Source: Rappaport israeli
GTDB lineage: Bacteria > Pseudomonadota > Gammaproteobacteria > Cardiobacteriales > Cardiobacteriaceae
Length of the DNA stretch: 64,000 nucleotides
Direction of reading: 5' to 3'
NCBI RefSeq assembly: GCF_001888055.1
Contig: NZ_LXHZ01000008.1
Span: 1-64,000, forward strand
Made by a program: the position numbers and the translations under genes. Of this stretch, positions 38,091-48,485 are shown in pieces (position 1 is the first letter of the stretch; each line of letters begins with the position of its first letter). The notes below the pieces were generated by a model that did no database searches, was not told where the DNA came from, and worked only from the letters and a program-made list of their open reading frames with translations.

Positions 38091-40490
38091 CTAATGATTA
38101 AACCATCCTGATGAATCAGATTCCTGTGGAAGGCTTTGTAATTCTAAAGTAGGCGGTGGCGGTAAATTGTCCTCTGTTGGGGCATAAAATGAGTTGTCGT
38201 ATCCACCAAAAAATGGGTCAATCACTATACTGCAATCATTATATGTGGTCGGTTCAGAACCTTGAATGAAGGGCAATTCAACAACCTCATTTGAATCACA
38301 AAACCCACCTGCTAATAATCCTGTGCGCTTATCAATAGCACGCATCACAATACCATCAGGCTGGTACAAATTAAGCGGTTCTAACGGCAACTGGCGCATG
38401 ATATCCATCCAAATACGCAACGCCCCCGTGCTACCAGAGAGTTTGGTGGGTTTGTTTTGGTCGTTCCCCACCCAAACAACATTTAACAAATTACCACTAA
38501 ATCCCGCAAACCAACTATCCCGATAATCATCGGTTGTGCCTGTTTTTCCTGCAATATTAAATTCAGGTGAAATTTTTTCTTTCATGCTAGCCGCTGTGCC
38601 ACGACGTGGAATTTCTTGCAAGGTTCGCACTAACAAATAATACGGCGTTGGTTCAATCGCTTTAATGCTACTCATAGCAAAACGATTGACCACCTCACCA
38701 TCTTGAGTAGTGATTTCACGAATACTACGCAACGGGGTGTAATACCCACCATTAGCAAATGTTTCATAAATTTGCGCCATTTCTAAAGGCGTCATCTCCA
38801 CCGCACCTAAAGATAATGAAGGATAAGGTGGCAAATCATTACGCGCGCCCAAGCGGCGCAACGTTCCGATGATATCGTCGATTCCCAAATCTAGCGCAAT
38901 ACGTGCGGTAGGAATATTGTAGGATTTAATCAACGCGTCCATTAACATAACATTGCCTTGATTGCGCTTAGAGTAGTTTTTAGGCGACCAACTCTGCCCA
39001 CTACCGCTACGATAGGTCAACTCGCTGTCATCAATAATGCTTGCCAACGTATAAAGTTGAGGATATTCCAAAGCGCTTAAATATACTGCGGGTTTAATCA
39101 ATGAGCCAGCTTGACGCTTAGCCGACACCGCGCGATTAAATCCTTGCTCACCCATAACCCTTGAGCCAACCAACGCTAGAATCTCCCCTGTATGACTATT
39201 GACCACTACTGATGCTGATTGTAGAAAATCAGTTTTCAGTCCATGTCTTTTTTCTAAAACGCTCAAACCTTCGCTTAAAGCACTTTGCGCTTGATGCTGG
39301 ATTTGTGGGTCAAGTGTGGTGAAAATATTTAGCCCTTCTTTGGTTAAATCCTCTTGACTATAAAGCTGGTTGAGCTGTTGGAAAACCAAATCAACAAAAG
39401 CAGGATAACGGATGCGGTCTGATTGTTTTTGTGAGGTATCTACATCCAATGGCAAAGATTTGGCAAGCTCATTGTCTATTTGATTAATCAGCCCGCGTTG
39501 CTCTAACACATCTAAAATTAAATTACGACGCGCTAAGGCATATTCAGGATGGCGCAATGGATCAGCATTACCTGGTTCACGCACCAGCGCAACCAATAAA
39601 GCAATTTCATGAAGTCCCAAATCTTGTAAATCTTTACCAAAATAATACTCAGAGGCCAAACCAAATCCATGAATCGCGCGCTGTCCATCTTGTCCTAAGT
39701 AAATCTCGTTTAAATAACCCTCTAAGATTGCTTCTTTACTGGAGTAATGCTCTAGCACCAGCGCCATAAGCATTTCTTTAAATTTGCGTGATAAAGTCTT
39801 ATCGTTACTTAAATAGTGGTTTTTAATAAATTGCTGAGTAAGCGTACTCGCGCCTTGATAACCTGTTCTTGCAATAAAAGTTACATAAATTGAGCGGGCA
39901 ATCCCTTTCGGGTCAATGCCTGGGTGTTTCCAAAAATTCTGGTCTTCTACTGCCATTAAACTATCAATTAAAATCTCTGGCACATCTTCTAAATGCACCA
40001 AAATTCTGTCTTGATTGTGGGATGGATAAATGCTCGCCATACGTTGAGGCTCTAAGCGCTCTAATATCACCTCTTCTAACGTGGTTAAATTTTCAATCTT
40101 GCTAATTGCGCCACCAGAAAAAGTAATTTTCATATGTCTTGGCGCTAACGTTGCATCCCAAAAAGCAAAGGCATCTGCATAATATTCAATAACATTATCC
40201 GCTTGCTTATACTGATGTAGGCGCGTTATATCATCGACCGCGGTGTAATTTAAAAGTGTCAGTTCTGCTTTTAACTGTTCTGGGGTTAGCGAAGCGCCAA
40301 CATATAATTCTAATGGGCGGGCATATACTCTTGCTGGTATAGCCCAAAGTGCGCCCCCTAAATCTTGGTCGCTTAGGTTGTATTCTTTTTCCAACTTCAG
40401 TGCATATAAAAACGCCAATATCACACCAAAAATAGCCAGTACAACGCCAAAATAAAAAAAGTTGCGAATCATCTTAAGCAATACAATCAT
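38091..40490 (-). CDS. mrcB: Penicillin-binding protein 1B, bifunctional
   Basis: Class A PBP that polymerises and cross-links peptidoglycan. It has an N-terminal membrane anchor (about 8-32), a UB2H-like region, the GT51 domain with catalytic Glu192 in VEDQNFWKHPGID, and the transpeptidase with Ser473 in AGSLIKP, SYN at 533-535 and KTGTT near 650. The length of 799 is typical. AAAGG lies seven bases before the ATG. It lies in a same-strand run with lgt and thyA upstream and the TPR lipoprotein downstream. Confidence 0.95.
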   Translation of the reverse strand: MIVLLKMIRNFFYFGVVLAIFGVILAFLYALKLEKEYNLSDQDLGGALWAIPARVYARPLELYVGASLTPEQLKAELTLLNYTAVDDITRLHQYKQADNVIEYYADAFAFWDATLAPRHMKITFSGGAISKIENLTTLEEVILERLEPQRMASIYPSHNQDRILVHLEDVPEILIDSLMAVEDQNFWKHPGIDPKGIARSIYVTFIARTGYQGASTLTQQFIKNHYLSNDKTLSRKFKEMLMALVLEHYSSKEAILEGYLNEIYLGQDGQRAIHGFGLASEYYFGKDLQDLGLHEIALLVALVREPGNADPLRHPEYALARRNLILDVLEQRGLINQIDNELAKSLPLDVDTSQKQSDRIRYPAFVDLVFQQLNQLYSQEDLTKEGLNIFTTLDPQIQHQAQSALSEGLSVLEKRHGLKTDFLQSASVVVNSHTGEILALVGSRVMGEQGFNRAVSAKRQAGSLIKPAVYLSALEYPQLYTLASIIDDSELTYRSGSGQSWSPKNYSKRNQGNVMLMDALIKSYNIPTARIALDLGIDDIIGTLRRLGARNDLPPYPSLSLGAVEMTPLEMAQIYETFANGGYYTPLRSIREITTQDGEVVNRFAMSSIKAIEPTPYYLLVRTLQEIPRRGTAASMKEKISPEFNIAGKTGTTDDYRDSWFAGFSGNLLNVVWVGNDQNKPTKLSGSTGALRIWMDIMRQLPLEPLNLYQPDGIVMRAIDKRTGLLAGGFCDSNEVVELPFIQGSEPTTYNDCSIVIDPFFGGYDNSFYAPTEDNLPPPPTLELQSLPQESDSSGWFNH

Positions 40491-40506
40491 AAAACAACCT
40501 TTTCAA

Positions 40507-41283
40507 TTAAACGGCAACAGGGGCTTTAATAGCGGGATGATGCTGATAATCGCTCAGCGTAAAATGTTCATAGCGATAATTATCAATGCTATTTTGCGCC
40601 TCAATCTGCATGGTGGGCAATGGATAAGGTGTGCGCGTAAGTTGTTCTTTAGCCTGTATTTCATGATTATTGTATAAATGCACATCTCCCCCAGTCCAAA
40701 TAAACTCGCCAACCTCTAAATGTGTTTGCTGTGCAATCATCATAGTTAGCAATGCATAGCTGGCAATATTAAATGGCACACCCAAAAAAATATCCGCAGA
40801 ACGCTGATATAACTGACAAGATAACCGCCCATTGGCTACATAAAATTGAAATAAAGCATGGCAAGGTTGCAGTGCCATTTGCGATAGCTCACCTACATTC
40901 CATGCAGAGACCAATAAACGACGTGAATTTGGATCGTGTTTAAGGGTATCAATGAGTGTAGCGATTTGATCTTGCCCCTGCCAATTGCGCCATTGCTTGC
41001 CATAAATGGGGCCAAGATTCCCTTCTGCATTGGCCCACTCATCCCAAATACGCACACCATTTTCTTTTAAATAGGCAATATTGGTATCGCCTTTTAAAAA
41101 CCAAAGCAATTCATGAATAACAGATTTTAAATGAATTTTTTTAGTCGTTACTAAAGGAAATCCTGCTTTTAAATCAAAGCGCATTTGCGCGCCAAATAAC
41201 GAACGCGTACCCACTCCTGTGCGATCATCTTTGCTTTGCCCTTCTTGTAAAATTTGCTCTAAGAGCTGAAGATAATTTTTCAT
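40507..41283 (-). CDS. thyA: Thymidylate synthase
   Basis: Methylates dUMP to dTMP with methylenetetrahydrofolate. The catalytic Cys is in [12 protein letters not shown]; folate and dUMP motifs include [24 protein letters not shown] and GDVHLYNNH. The length of 258 is close to E. coli (264). Its ATG overlaps the lgt stop (ATGA), the same lgt-thyA order as in E. coli. Confidence 0.97.
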   Translation of the reverse strand: MKNYLQLLEQILQEGQSKDDRTGVGTRSLFGAQMRFDLKAGFPLVTTKKIHLKSVIHELLWFLKGDTNIAYLKENGVRIWDEWANAEGNLGPIYGKQWRNWQGQDQIATLIDTLKHDPNSRRLLVSAWNVGELSQMALQPCHALFQFYVANGRLSCQLYQRSADIFLGVPFNIASYALLTMMIAQQTHLEVGEFIWTGGDVHLYNNHEIQAKEQLTRTPYPLPTMQIEAQNSIDNYRYEHFTLSDYQHHPAIKAPVAV

Positions 41284-42063
41284 AACTGCACTTTGGATTT
41301 ATTGCGAAAGATTAAAAACAAACCCCCAATAATCATTGGCAAAGACAGCAATTGCCCCATTGTGAGCCAATTTTGCGCCAAATCATGTAAATGGCTATCG
41401 GGTTCGCGCACAAATTCAATTAAAAAACGAAACACGCCATAACCTAATAAAAATAATCCTGAAACCTGCCCACGATAGCGCGGTTTAGCACTATAAAGCC
41501 ATAAAATAATAAATAAAAACCAACCCTTCTAAAAACATTTCATACAATTGCGAGGGATGGCGCGGCAAAGATCCGCCTGTTGGAAAAACCATTGCCCAAG
41601 GCACATCAGTTACACGTCCCCATAGTTCGCCATTAATAAAATTACCAATACGCCCAAAAAACAGTCCAACAGGAATCAGTGGCGCAATAAAATCCCCAAC
41701 TTGTAAAAAGGTTTTATCTTTGGCACGCGCAAACCACGCGCAGGCAATCATTACACCTAATAATCCACCATGAAAGGACATGCCACCATCAGTAATGCGC
41801 AGTGGATACCAAATATCCTCACGCCAAAAAGACAGACCATAAAACAACACATAGCCAATTCTTCCGCCTAAAATCACGCCTAACATAATGTAAGTAAGCA
41901 AACTGCTCACCTCTTCTTCAGTCCATTGTGGGTTTGTTTTTGTGCGAAATTTTGCCAATTGATAACCCAACAAAAAACCAACGACATACATCATGCCGTA
42001 CCATGTTGGCTTAAAAAAACCAAACTCGACGATATAGGGACTGATTTGTGGATATTGAATCAT
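41280..42063 (-). CDS. lgt: Phosphatidylglycerol-prolipoprotein diacylglyceryl transferase (one frameshift)
   Basis: Adds diacylglycerol to the lipobox Cys of prolipoproteins; essential in most gammaproteobacteria. It shows the Lgt signature [14 protein letters not shown] and [11 protein letters not shown], with about seven helices. An extra base in the A5 run at 41515-41519 (T5 on coding strand) ends the frame at FIYYFMAL; removing it gives [18 protein letters not shown] and a normal last helix up to the stop at 41280, for 260 residues. Because the gene is essential, a sequencing error is likely. It starts the lgt-thyA-mrcB run. Confidence 0.92.
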
Positions 42064-42185
42064 GGGAAATAGCGGTTAAAAGGTGGGGGATGATAGCACA
42101 AGGTGCATTTAATTAATGATTTTTCTCAAACAAAGCCAAGCGCCTGATAAGTCAAGCGCTCAGTAAATTTTTAGCAAACATCTAA

Positions 42186-43241
42186 TTAAGCAATGGTGAT
42201 GCGCTCATCTAAGAATACATCCTGAATGGCTTGTAAGAGTGAAACGCCTTCATCAAATGGGCGTTGGAAACATTTACGTCCAGAAATTAAGCCCATGCCA
42301 CCTGCGCGCTTATTAATTACAGCTGTTCGAATGGCTTCTTCTAAATCATTTGCTCCACTTGATGCCCCACCAGAGTTAATTAGTCCAATGCGTCCCATAT
42401 AGCAATTAGCCAGTTGATAACGCGTTAAGTCAATAGGATTGTCGCTGGTGAGCTTGCTATAGACATTTTCATGTGTGTGGCTAAATTTGATTTTGCCGAA
42501 AGCATTATTGTTAGTTGCTTGTTTTTGTTTAATAATATCTGCACCAATGGTTACACCAATATGATTAGCCTGACCAGTTAAGTCAGCAGCGGTATGATAA
42601 TCCACACCATCATGTTTATAGGCAGGGTTGCGCGTATAAGTCCATAGCACTGTTACCATTCCTAATTCATGCGCACGCGCAAATGCTTCAGAAATTTCCA
42701 TAATTTGGCGTCTAGATTCTTCCGCACCAAAATAAATAGTCGCCCCAACTGCAATTGCCCCCATATCAAATGCTTGATCAACTTGCGCAAATAATGTTTG
42801 GTCGTATTTTGCAGGCAAGGTGAGGGTTTCGTTGTGATTGAGTTTAACCATAAAAGGAATTTTATGCGCATAACGACGTGAAACGCTTGCTAATACACCA
42901 AAGGTTGAGGCAACTGCATTACACCCCCCCTCAATAGCAAGCTCAACGATATTTTTAGGGTCAAAATACATTGGATTTTGTGCAAATGATGCGCCAGCAG
43001 TGTGCTCAATGCCTTGGTCAATTGGCAAAATCGACACATAACCTGTACCAGCTAAACGCCCAGTGTCTAAAATTTGTTGGAAAGAACGCAATACAGCGGG
43101 TGAGCGGTCTGTTTGACTAAAGACTCGGTCGATATAATCTTTACCTGGCAAATATAAATCTTCTTTTTTGATGCCTTCGCAAGTGTAATTTAATAAGCTA
43201 TCTGCTTCATCACCTAACATTTTTTGAATATCAATACTCAT
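42186..43241 (-). CDS. fbaB: Class I fructose-bisphosphate aldolase, DhnA type
   Basis: Schiff-base aldolase cleaving fructose-1,6-bisphosphate. At 351 residues it is nearly the same length as E. coli FbaB (350) and shows [31 protein letters not shown] and [10 protein letters not shown], then [10 protein letters not shown]. The Schiff-base lysine is expected in the VKLNHN or DIIKQK region. It follows the SH3 gene after 15 bases. This places glycolytic enzymes at two points of the window (with gap, pgk and tkt). Confidence 0.92.
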   Translation of the reverse strand: MSIDIQKMLGDEADSLLNYTCEGIKKEDLYLPGKDYIDRVFSQTDRSPAVLRSFQQILDTGRLAGTGYVSILPIDQGIEHTAGASFAQNPMYFDPKNIVELAIEGGCNAVASTFGVLASVSRRYAHKIPFMVKLNHNETLTLPAKYDQTLFAQVDQAFDMGAIAVGATIYFGAEESRRQIMEISEAFARAHELGMVTVLWTYTRNPAYKHDGVDYHTAADLTGQANHIGVTIGADIIKQKQATNNNAFGKIKFSHTHENVYSKLTSDNPIDLTRYQLANCYMGRIGLINSGGASSGANDLEEAIRTAVINKRAGGMGLISGRKCFQRPFDEGVSLLQAIQDVFLDERITIA

Positions 43242-43256
43242 CTTTTTCTCTCCTAG

Positions 43257-43946
43257 TTAAAAATCATTAAAGCGCGACTGACTGCGGTTAAGATTAAAAA
43301 AACCAACTGCCAGCCAGTGCAACACAAATCCAAGCAATACGAGCGCTCCCCCAATATAAAGTTCACGATTATGAATTTTCTCTTCTAATCGTGCATTTTG
43401 ATGGCGTAACTCTAAGTTTTTTTGCTCTAACTCAACAACGCTTGCTTGTAATTCGCGATTACGAGTATCCATTGCCACCACATTGCCTGAAATGCGTTTA
43501 ATTGCTACCAAATCAGCCTGAGCCTGTGCTTCTTGCTGGCGTAAACTAACCAACTCATTTTGCAATTGCTCAATAACATTACTACTGTTTTGTAGCTTGT
43601 TTTCATTCTCAAGCGCTTGCACTTTAAGTGTTTCTAATTGTTGCTGTAGTTGTTGATAGCGCGCATGAATTGAGGGGGTATACATGATATTACGTATAGG
43701 AATCCAGCCTTTAAATTCATCTGTTTTAATCTGAACGTATTTATCATCATCGCTTTTTGCAAGAATTTTAACTGGCGTACCAGCGCTCACGCTGCCTAAA
43801 AACTTGCCACCAACATTTGGTGCATCATTAATGCTGGTGCGCAAATCGTCACTAATCCACGCCTCATCTTGCGAATTTGCTACCCCTTGTGCAAAGCCTG
43901 CCGAAATTGTTATAAACGTTAAACCCAATGCAATTTTTTTCAACAT
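43257..43946 (-). CDS. TIGR04211-type SH3 domain membrane protein (YgiM-like)
   Basis: A 229-residue protein with a signal peptide (1-21), a bacterial SH3 domain (about 28-90, AWISDDLRTSINDAP and GWIPIRNIMY), a long coiled coil (about 95-195) and a C-terminal transmembrane helix (about 200-220). This is the YgiM layout. It probably sits in the periplasm anchored to the inner membrane; the function is unknown. Its start overlaps the preceding gene by seven bases. Confidence 0.87.
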   Translation of the reverse strand: MLKKIALGLTFITISAGFAQGVANSQDEAWISDDLRTSINDAPNVGGKFLGSVSAGTPVKILAKSDDDKYVQIKTDEFKGWIPIRNIMYTPSIHARYQQLQQQLETLKVQALENENKLQNSSNVIEQLQNELVSLRQQEAQAQADLVAIKRISGNVVAMDTRNRELQASVVELEQKNLELRHQNARLEEKIHNRELYIGGALVLLGFVLHWLAVGFFNLNRSQSRFNDF

Positions 43947-44608
43947 AATTTAGCCTGCAAACTACGTAATTGTTGCCACAAGATGGCTTTATTTTCAGGA
44001 AGGAACAAACACTGATATGGATGGATAATGCTCATGGTTTTAGTATCATCAAAGGCGGTTAGTTTAGCGCAATTTGTCCATAAAAGATAATAATCTGCCT
44101 CAAGGATTGGCAATTGCATCGTTAAATTGAGTCTTATGTCCTGCGTATTTAGATACTCACTAACCCTTACGAACATGTCTGCAATCTCATGCAAATGGCA
44201 ATAACGCAATGCATTGTCTAATAGCTGACCTTCCAATGGAGACTGCCATAAATTCAAATGCGACCCAGCTCCCCAAAGTGGGGGCAAGACTGAGATTACT
44301 TTTTGCCTATTGACCATACAGGTGAGAAAAGTAGCGCTGCCATAAGCAGATAAAGTATGTTGCTTTCCCAAATCAATAACGCTAGCGCCCTCATCTTTTA
44401 TAAAATCTTCTTCCTTGATGGCAGGTTGTGCATTAAATACAGCAGGTTGAGGCGTTGGGGGAATGACCTTTTCTTGAGAATTCTCTTCTGCGGATTGAGG
44501 ATTACGCCTAAAGTGTTTATCACGCAATTGAGCACGTGATAGCCAATATTGATACCCCAAAAGCTCTAGCGCAATGTGTTGATTTTCCAAATACACCGCC
44601 ACGCTCAT
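43940..44608 (-). CDS. Hypothetical protein between pssA and the SH3 gene
   Basis: A 222-residue soluble protein I do not recognise. A basic, Pro/Gln-rich linker (about 30-75) is followed by a domain with FLTCMVNRQKVISVLPPLWG, NALRYCHLHEIADMFVRV and IIHPYQCLFLPENKAILWQQ. No signal peptide or membrane segment is seen. It overlaps pssA by four bases and the SH3 gene by seven, so it is certainly an operon member. Possibly a lineage-specific envelope or uptake-related factor; no evidence beyond context. Confidence 0.7.
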   Translation of the reverse strand: MSVAVYLENQHIALELLGYQYWLSRAQLRDKHFRRNPQSAEENSQEKVIPPTPQPAVFNAQPAIKEEDFIKDEGASVIDLGKQHTLSAYGSATFLTCMVNRQKVISVLPPLWGAGSHLNLWQSPLEGQLLDNALRYCHLHEIADMFVRVSEYLNTQDIRLNLTMQLPILEADYYLLWTNCAKLTAFDDTKTMSIIHPYQCLFLPENKAILWQQLRSLQAKLC

Positions 44609-45348
44609 TTATTATTTAGTTGCCGTTTTTTTATCAAGCGCCAAATACTCCAGATAGGCCCTGACACACCATAGGCTACAAATAAAGTAAACAATACTGG
44701 GGATGGTTCTAAAAACAATAAGGCTAATAATGCCGCGGGTAAAATAGCGCGTGAAAAAGGTAGGCGACTTTGTAATTTAAAAGTCTTAAAACTATAGTAT
44801 TTAAAATTACTTACCATTGATAAGCCCGCCAACAACATCACGATTAAAGACACTACCACCAGCGCTTCACCCTGCCACTGATAGCGCGCCCCCACCCATA
44901 CATAACCACACACTATCGCCGCTGCTGAAGGGCTAGGCAAACCGATAAAAACGCTTTTATCCATCTCTGCAGCCTGAACATTAAAACGCGCCAAACGTAG
45001 CGCGGCACAAGTTGCATAAATAAATGCTGACATCCAACCTAACTTGGCTGGTAAAAAGGGCGTTGTTTCCACTGCATGCAAAGACCATTCATACAATACT
45101 AACGCTGGCGCAACTCCAAATGACACCATATCCGAAAGCGAATCGTATTGCACACCAAAATTAGATTCTGTTTTAGTCCAGCGCGCAATCCTGCCATCAA
45201 GACCATCAAAAATCATCGCCGAAAAAATCAACATTGCCGCAAAACCAAAGCGCCCATCATTTGCAGCTAAAATGGCATAAAACCCACAAAATAGCGCTGC
45301 TGTCGTCATTGAGTTTGGCAAAATATAAATTGTTTTATAACCGCGCAT
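44605..45348 (-). CDS. pssA: CDP-diacylglycerol-serine O-phosphatidyltransferase
   Basis: Makes phosphatidylserine, precursor of phosphatidylethanolamine. It has the CDP-alcohol phosphotransferase motif DGLDGRIARWT followed by GVQYDSLSDMVSFGVAP, and about eight membrane helices, so it is the integral type, not the E. coli PLD type. AAGGAG precedes ATG 45348, which I prefer over the longer in-frame start. 247 residues. First gene of a four-gene operon. Confidence 0.93.
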   Translation of the reverse strand: MRGYKTIYILPNSMTTAALFCGFYAILAANDGRFGFAAMLIFSAMIFDGLDGRIARWTKTESNFGVQYDSLSDMVSFGVAPALVLYEWSLHAVETTPFLPAKLGWMSAFIYATCAALRLARFNVQAAEMDKSVFIGLPSPSAAAIVCGYVWVGARYQWQGEALVVVSLIVMLLAGLSMVSNFKYYSFKTFKLQSRLPFSRAILPAALLALLFLEPSPVLFTLFVAYGVSGPIWSIWRLIKKRQLNNK

Positions 45349-45443
45349 TATTGCTCCTTTTTTTGCAAGAATCATACCCTTTTTGCAAAAAACACTCTAA
45401 CAACACCCTCTTTTTACGTCTCAATAGTTTTAGAATTAGTAAT

Positions 45444-46136
45444 TTATTCACCAAGTTCCTCAATAATTTTTAAAAGTGCTGTTTGTGGCTCAGCAGCGGT
45501 TGTAATTGGTCGTCCGATGACTAAAAAATCACTTCCGCGCTCGCATGCTTGCTTTGGGGTAAGTATCCGACTTTGGTCGTCTTGACTAGCCCAGTATGGG
45601 CGCACTCCTGGGGTAACCGTAACCGCCTGAGGGAAACGCGCTTTAACTGCTTGCACTTCTAACGGCGAACAGACCACGCCATCTAATCCTGCCTCCATCG
45701 TCAAACGGGTTAAATGTGCGACTTGCTCAGGCAATGAGCGCACAAAACCCAAAGATTGATATGTTTGCTGATTCATGCTGGTAAGCACTGTTACCCCGAT
45801 TAATAGCGGACGTTGATGATAACCTGCCAATGCCCGAGCAGCGGCTTCTAACATTTGCGAACCACCACTTGCATGCACATTAACCATCCATACATTCAAA
45901 TCTGCCGCCGCTTGAACCGCTCCAGCTACTGTTGCAGGAATATCATGATATTTCAAATCTAAAAATACTCGATGCCCTAAATCCGCCAATGCCCGCAACA
46001 ATGATGGACCACAGCGCGTAAATAAACTTTTACCCACTTTCAATAAACACTGCTGAGGATTTAATTGCTCCGCCAAGACCAAAGCTTTGTCCGCACTATC
46101 ATAATCCAAAGCAACAATAATCGAACTCTTTTGCAT
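45444..46136 (-). CDS. pyrF: Orotidine 5'-phosphate decarboxylase
   Basis: Final step of UMP synthesis. The active-site tetrad is seen in LDLKYHDIPATVAG (D-K-x-x-D). ALDYDSADKAL, GVTVLTSM and TPGVRP complete the family pattern. 230 residues. It follows lapB by eight bases, the same lapA-lapB-pyrF order as in E. coli. Confidence 0.96.
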   Translation of the reverse strand: MQKSSIIVALDYDSADKALVLAEQLNPQQCLLKVGKSLFTRCGPSLLRALADLGHRVFLDLKYHDIPATVAGAVQAAADLNVWMVNVHASGGSQMLEAAARALAGYHQRPLLIGVTVLTSMNQQTYQSLGFVRSLPEQVAHLTRLTMEAGLDGVVCSPLEVQAVKARFPQAVTVTPGVRPYWASQDDQSRILTPKQACERGSDFLVIGRPITTAAEPQTALLKIIEELGE

Positions 46137-46144
46137 TATTATTC

Positions 46145-47284
46145 CTACCGTTGGGCTATCTTAAGTTCTATTACCGCGTAAAAACTTCCCCACGCTGCAC
46201 AAGATGGACAATGCCAAATTAAACGCTGCTGACGAAATCCACACGCCTCACATTGATAAATTGTCTTTGGCGCGACCATTTGAATAAATGATGCTGGTAA
46301 ATCCAGCGCATTATCCGCTTCTGCCAAACGATAATTTAAATAATCTGCAAACAATAAGGAATTCCCTTGTTTTTGCAATCGTTGCTGTAGCAACTCAACG
46401 GCTTGCGCCTGAGGCAACACCTTGGCACAAGCTAGTGTTAAACGAACCTTCTGATAGCGCGCCTCAATTAAACTTAACCACTGAACATACTCATCAAAGC
46501 GCCCCAATGCACGATACGACCGCTCAAGCATTGGCAAGGCATCTGGCAGTAAGGTTAAGCGTTGCTTAGCGATAGATTGCAACACATGAATCGCATTTAC
46601 ATATTGCTCAGTTTGCAAATAATACTCCCCTAAAATCCAATTTGCGCGTGCGCAATCGCGGTCATACTGCAACGCCTGATGCAATAACGCCAAACACTCC
46701 TCCCTAGCGCTAGAATCCATAATCAACGCCAGTTCACAATAATAATGCGCCACCTTGGCTGACAAATTACCATGACCGCTCAACTGCCACAGTTGCGCCA
46801 ACTCAATCGCCGCCTGCCATTGCTGAGTTTTCTCATAAAGGCGCAATAAAATGGGTAATGTCTCCTGCAAACGGTATTGATGATTCACCAAAACCACCAA
46901 TAATTCCTGAGCTTGTGCAATCATCCCTGCTTGCTCATAATCCAGCGACAACTCATACTGTACCGCCTGCTTGAGTACCTCATCTAGCGCCTCATATTTC
47001 ATTAACTGCTGATGCAAATGCAAAGCGCGATCCAACTCACCGCGTTTACGAAACAATCGTCCCAGCGTCAATTGATTATCAACCGCTTGTTTATCAACAT
47101 CTGCAATTGAAATAAATACCTCAACCGCGCGCTCAGTCTCATCATTAAGCAAATGGCTAATGCCTTCAAAATATGCTGCACGCGATTTATTTTGCCTTAG
47201 TTCGCGCGCTTCCTTACGCATACCTAACCACCACCCTGACCACGCCGCAAACGGCAGCAAGACAATTAACAGCCACTGTCCCAT
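46145..47284 (-). CDS. lapB: LPS assembly protein LapB (YciM)
   Basis: Inner-membrane TPR adaptor that couples LpxC degradation by FtsH to LPS demand. It has an N-terminal membrane helix (about 3-20), roughly nine TPR units, and a C-terminal rubredoxin-like zinc ribbon CEACGFRQQRLIWHCPSC. The length of 379 is near E. coli (389). It begins directly after the lapA stop. Confidence 0.95.
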   Translation of the reverse strand: MGQWLLIVLLPFAAWSGWWLGMRKEARELRQNKSRAAYFEGISHLLNDETERAVEVFISIADVDKQAVDNQLTLGRLFRKRGELDRALHLHQQLMKYEALDEVLKQAVQYELSLDYEQAGMIAQAQELLVVLVNHQYRLQETLPILLRLYEKTQQWQAAIELAQLWQLSGHGNLSAKVAHYYCELALIMDSSAREECLALLHQALQYDRDCARANWILGEYYLQTEQYVNAIHVLQSIAKQRLTLLPDALPMLERSYRALGRFDEYVQWLSLIEARYQKVRLTLACAKVLPQAQAVELLQQRLQKQGNSLLFADYLNYRLAEADNALDLPASFIQMVAPKTIYQCEACGFRQQRLIWHCPSCAAWGSFYAVIELKIAQR

Positions 47285-47584
47285 CTAGGATTTTTGCACC
47301 TGCTCAAATTGTGCTTGAACAGCAAGCTCCTGCGCCTGACGATGCTCATCAATTAACTGCTTCTGTAAAGCGCGTGCCTGTGCTTTCCAATACAAACTCT
47401 TCACCCCAAATAGCAGTAGTGTTAATAATGCTCCGAATAAAAAACATACAGTCATCACCGCCACCAACGGCCATTCAGCAGACGCAAACACATAATCAAA
47501 TTGCACTTTTGCACTATTAAAAATACCTAATAACGCAAACCAAACCACCAAAACAATCAATAAAATCCAATTAATAACTCGCAT
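47285..47584 (-). CDS. lapA: LapA-domain membrane protein
   Basis: A 99-residue protein with two transmembrane helices (about 4-23 and 40-62) and a helical cytoplasmic tail, matching LapA/YciS, partner of LapB in LPS assembly. NSAKVQFDYVF fits the family. It lies in dapB-lapA-lapB-pyrF with 24-, 0- and 8-base gaps. Confidence 0.9.
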   Translation of the reverse strand: MRVINWILLIVLVVWFALLGIFNSAKVQFDYVFASAEWPLVAVMTVCFLFGALLTLLLFGVKSLYWKAQARALQKQLIDEHRQAQELAVQAQFEQVQKS

Positions 47585-47608
47585 TATTTAATCCTCAATT
47601 AATCTAAG

Positions 47609-48418
47609 TTATAACTCGCTAGAAGTCCCAAACCCTAATACATCCGCCATCGTATACAATCCAGACGAACGACCTTTTAACCATCGCGCTGCTTTAATCG
47701 CGCCTTCTGCAAAAATACGTCTATCAGTTGCGCGATGCGTAAACTCTAAACGCTCAGCTTGTTTAGCAAAATAAACCGTATGCTCCCCAACAATATCACC
47801 GCCTCGCACCACTGAAAAACCAATAGATTCAGGTTTGCGCTTTTGTGTATAAGGATAAAGCTTGCGTTCATTGAAAACACTTTCTTGCGCCTTAGCAATC
47901 GTCTCACCCAACCGCAACGCCGTACCAGAAGGCGCATCCATTTTATCGCGATGGTGCGCCTCAAAAATATCCACATCCCAAATCTCTTTTGGCAACACCT
48001 TTGCCACCTGTTGCACAATCTCTAGCAACACATTAACCCCCAAACTTGTATTAGCCGCTAAAATAATGGGGATTGACTGCGCCGCCTGCTCAATCCATTT
48101 ACGCCCTTCAGCGCTAAATCCAGTTGTCCCAATCAACAACGGTTTATTTAATTTTTGACAAATCGGCAGCAAAGCCAACACCGCCTCAGGACGTGTAAAA
48201 TCAACTACCACATCACTTTGACTGACAAAATACTCAATATTAGCGGTGGGCTTTAATGTTTTTTGTGGCAAATCACTGACCTCTCCCAACGCCTTATCTA
48301 CCCACGCATGCCCACTACGCACCGACGCAGCTCCTAACTGACAATCTTCATAATGCACCAACTCGTGTGCAATCGCCCGTCCCATTTTTCCATTAATACC
48401 ATGAATCCCAATTTTCAT
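47609..48418 (-). CDS. dapB: 4-hydroxy-tetrahydrodipicolinate reductase
   Basis: Lysine and diaminopimelate pathway reductase. It shows the N-terminal NAD(P) loop IHGINGKMGRA and the catalytic signature EAHHRDKMDAPSGTAL. 269 residues (E. coli 273). It leads the lapAB-pyrF operon and is divergent from the smr gene with a 67-bp gap. Confidence 0.96.
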   Translation of the reverse strand: MKIGIHGINGKMGRAIAHELVHYEDCQLGAASVRSGHAWVDKALGEVSDLPQKTLKPTANIEYFVSQSDVVVDFTRPEAVLALLPICQKLNKPLLIGTTGFSAEGRKWIEQAAQSIPIILAANTSLGVNVLLEIVQQVAKVLPKEIWDVDIFEAHHRDKMDAPSGTALRLGETIAKAQESVFNERKLYPYTQKRKPESIGFSVVRGGDIVGEHTVYFAKQAERLEFTHRATDRRIFAEGAIKAARWLKGRSSGLYTMADVLGFGTSSEL

Positions 48419-48485
48419 CGGTTTCTCCCTCTATAGATAAGCAGTGTATGATAAAGCACCTTTTTTGAACATCAAGTGATTGTAC

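Noticed and set aside
41290-42063. lgt as a genuine pseudogene
   Set aside because: Lgt is essential in related bacteria, and removing one base from a five-base run restores the full C-terminus; error is more likely.
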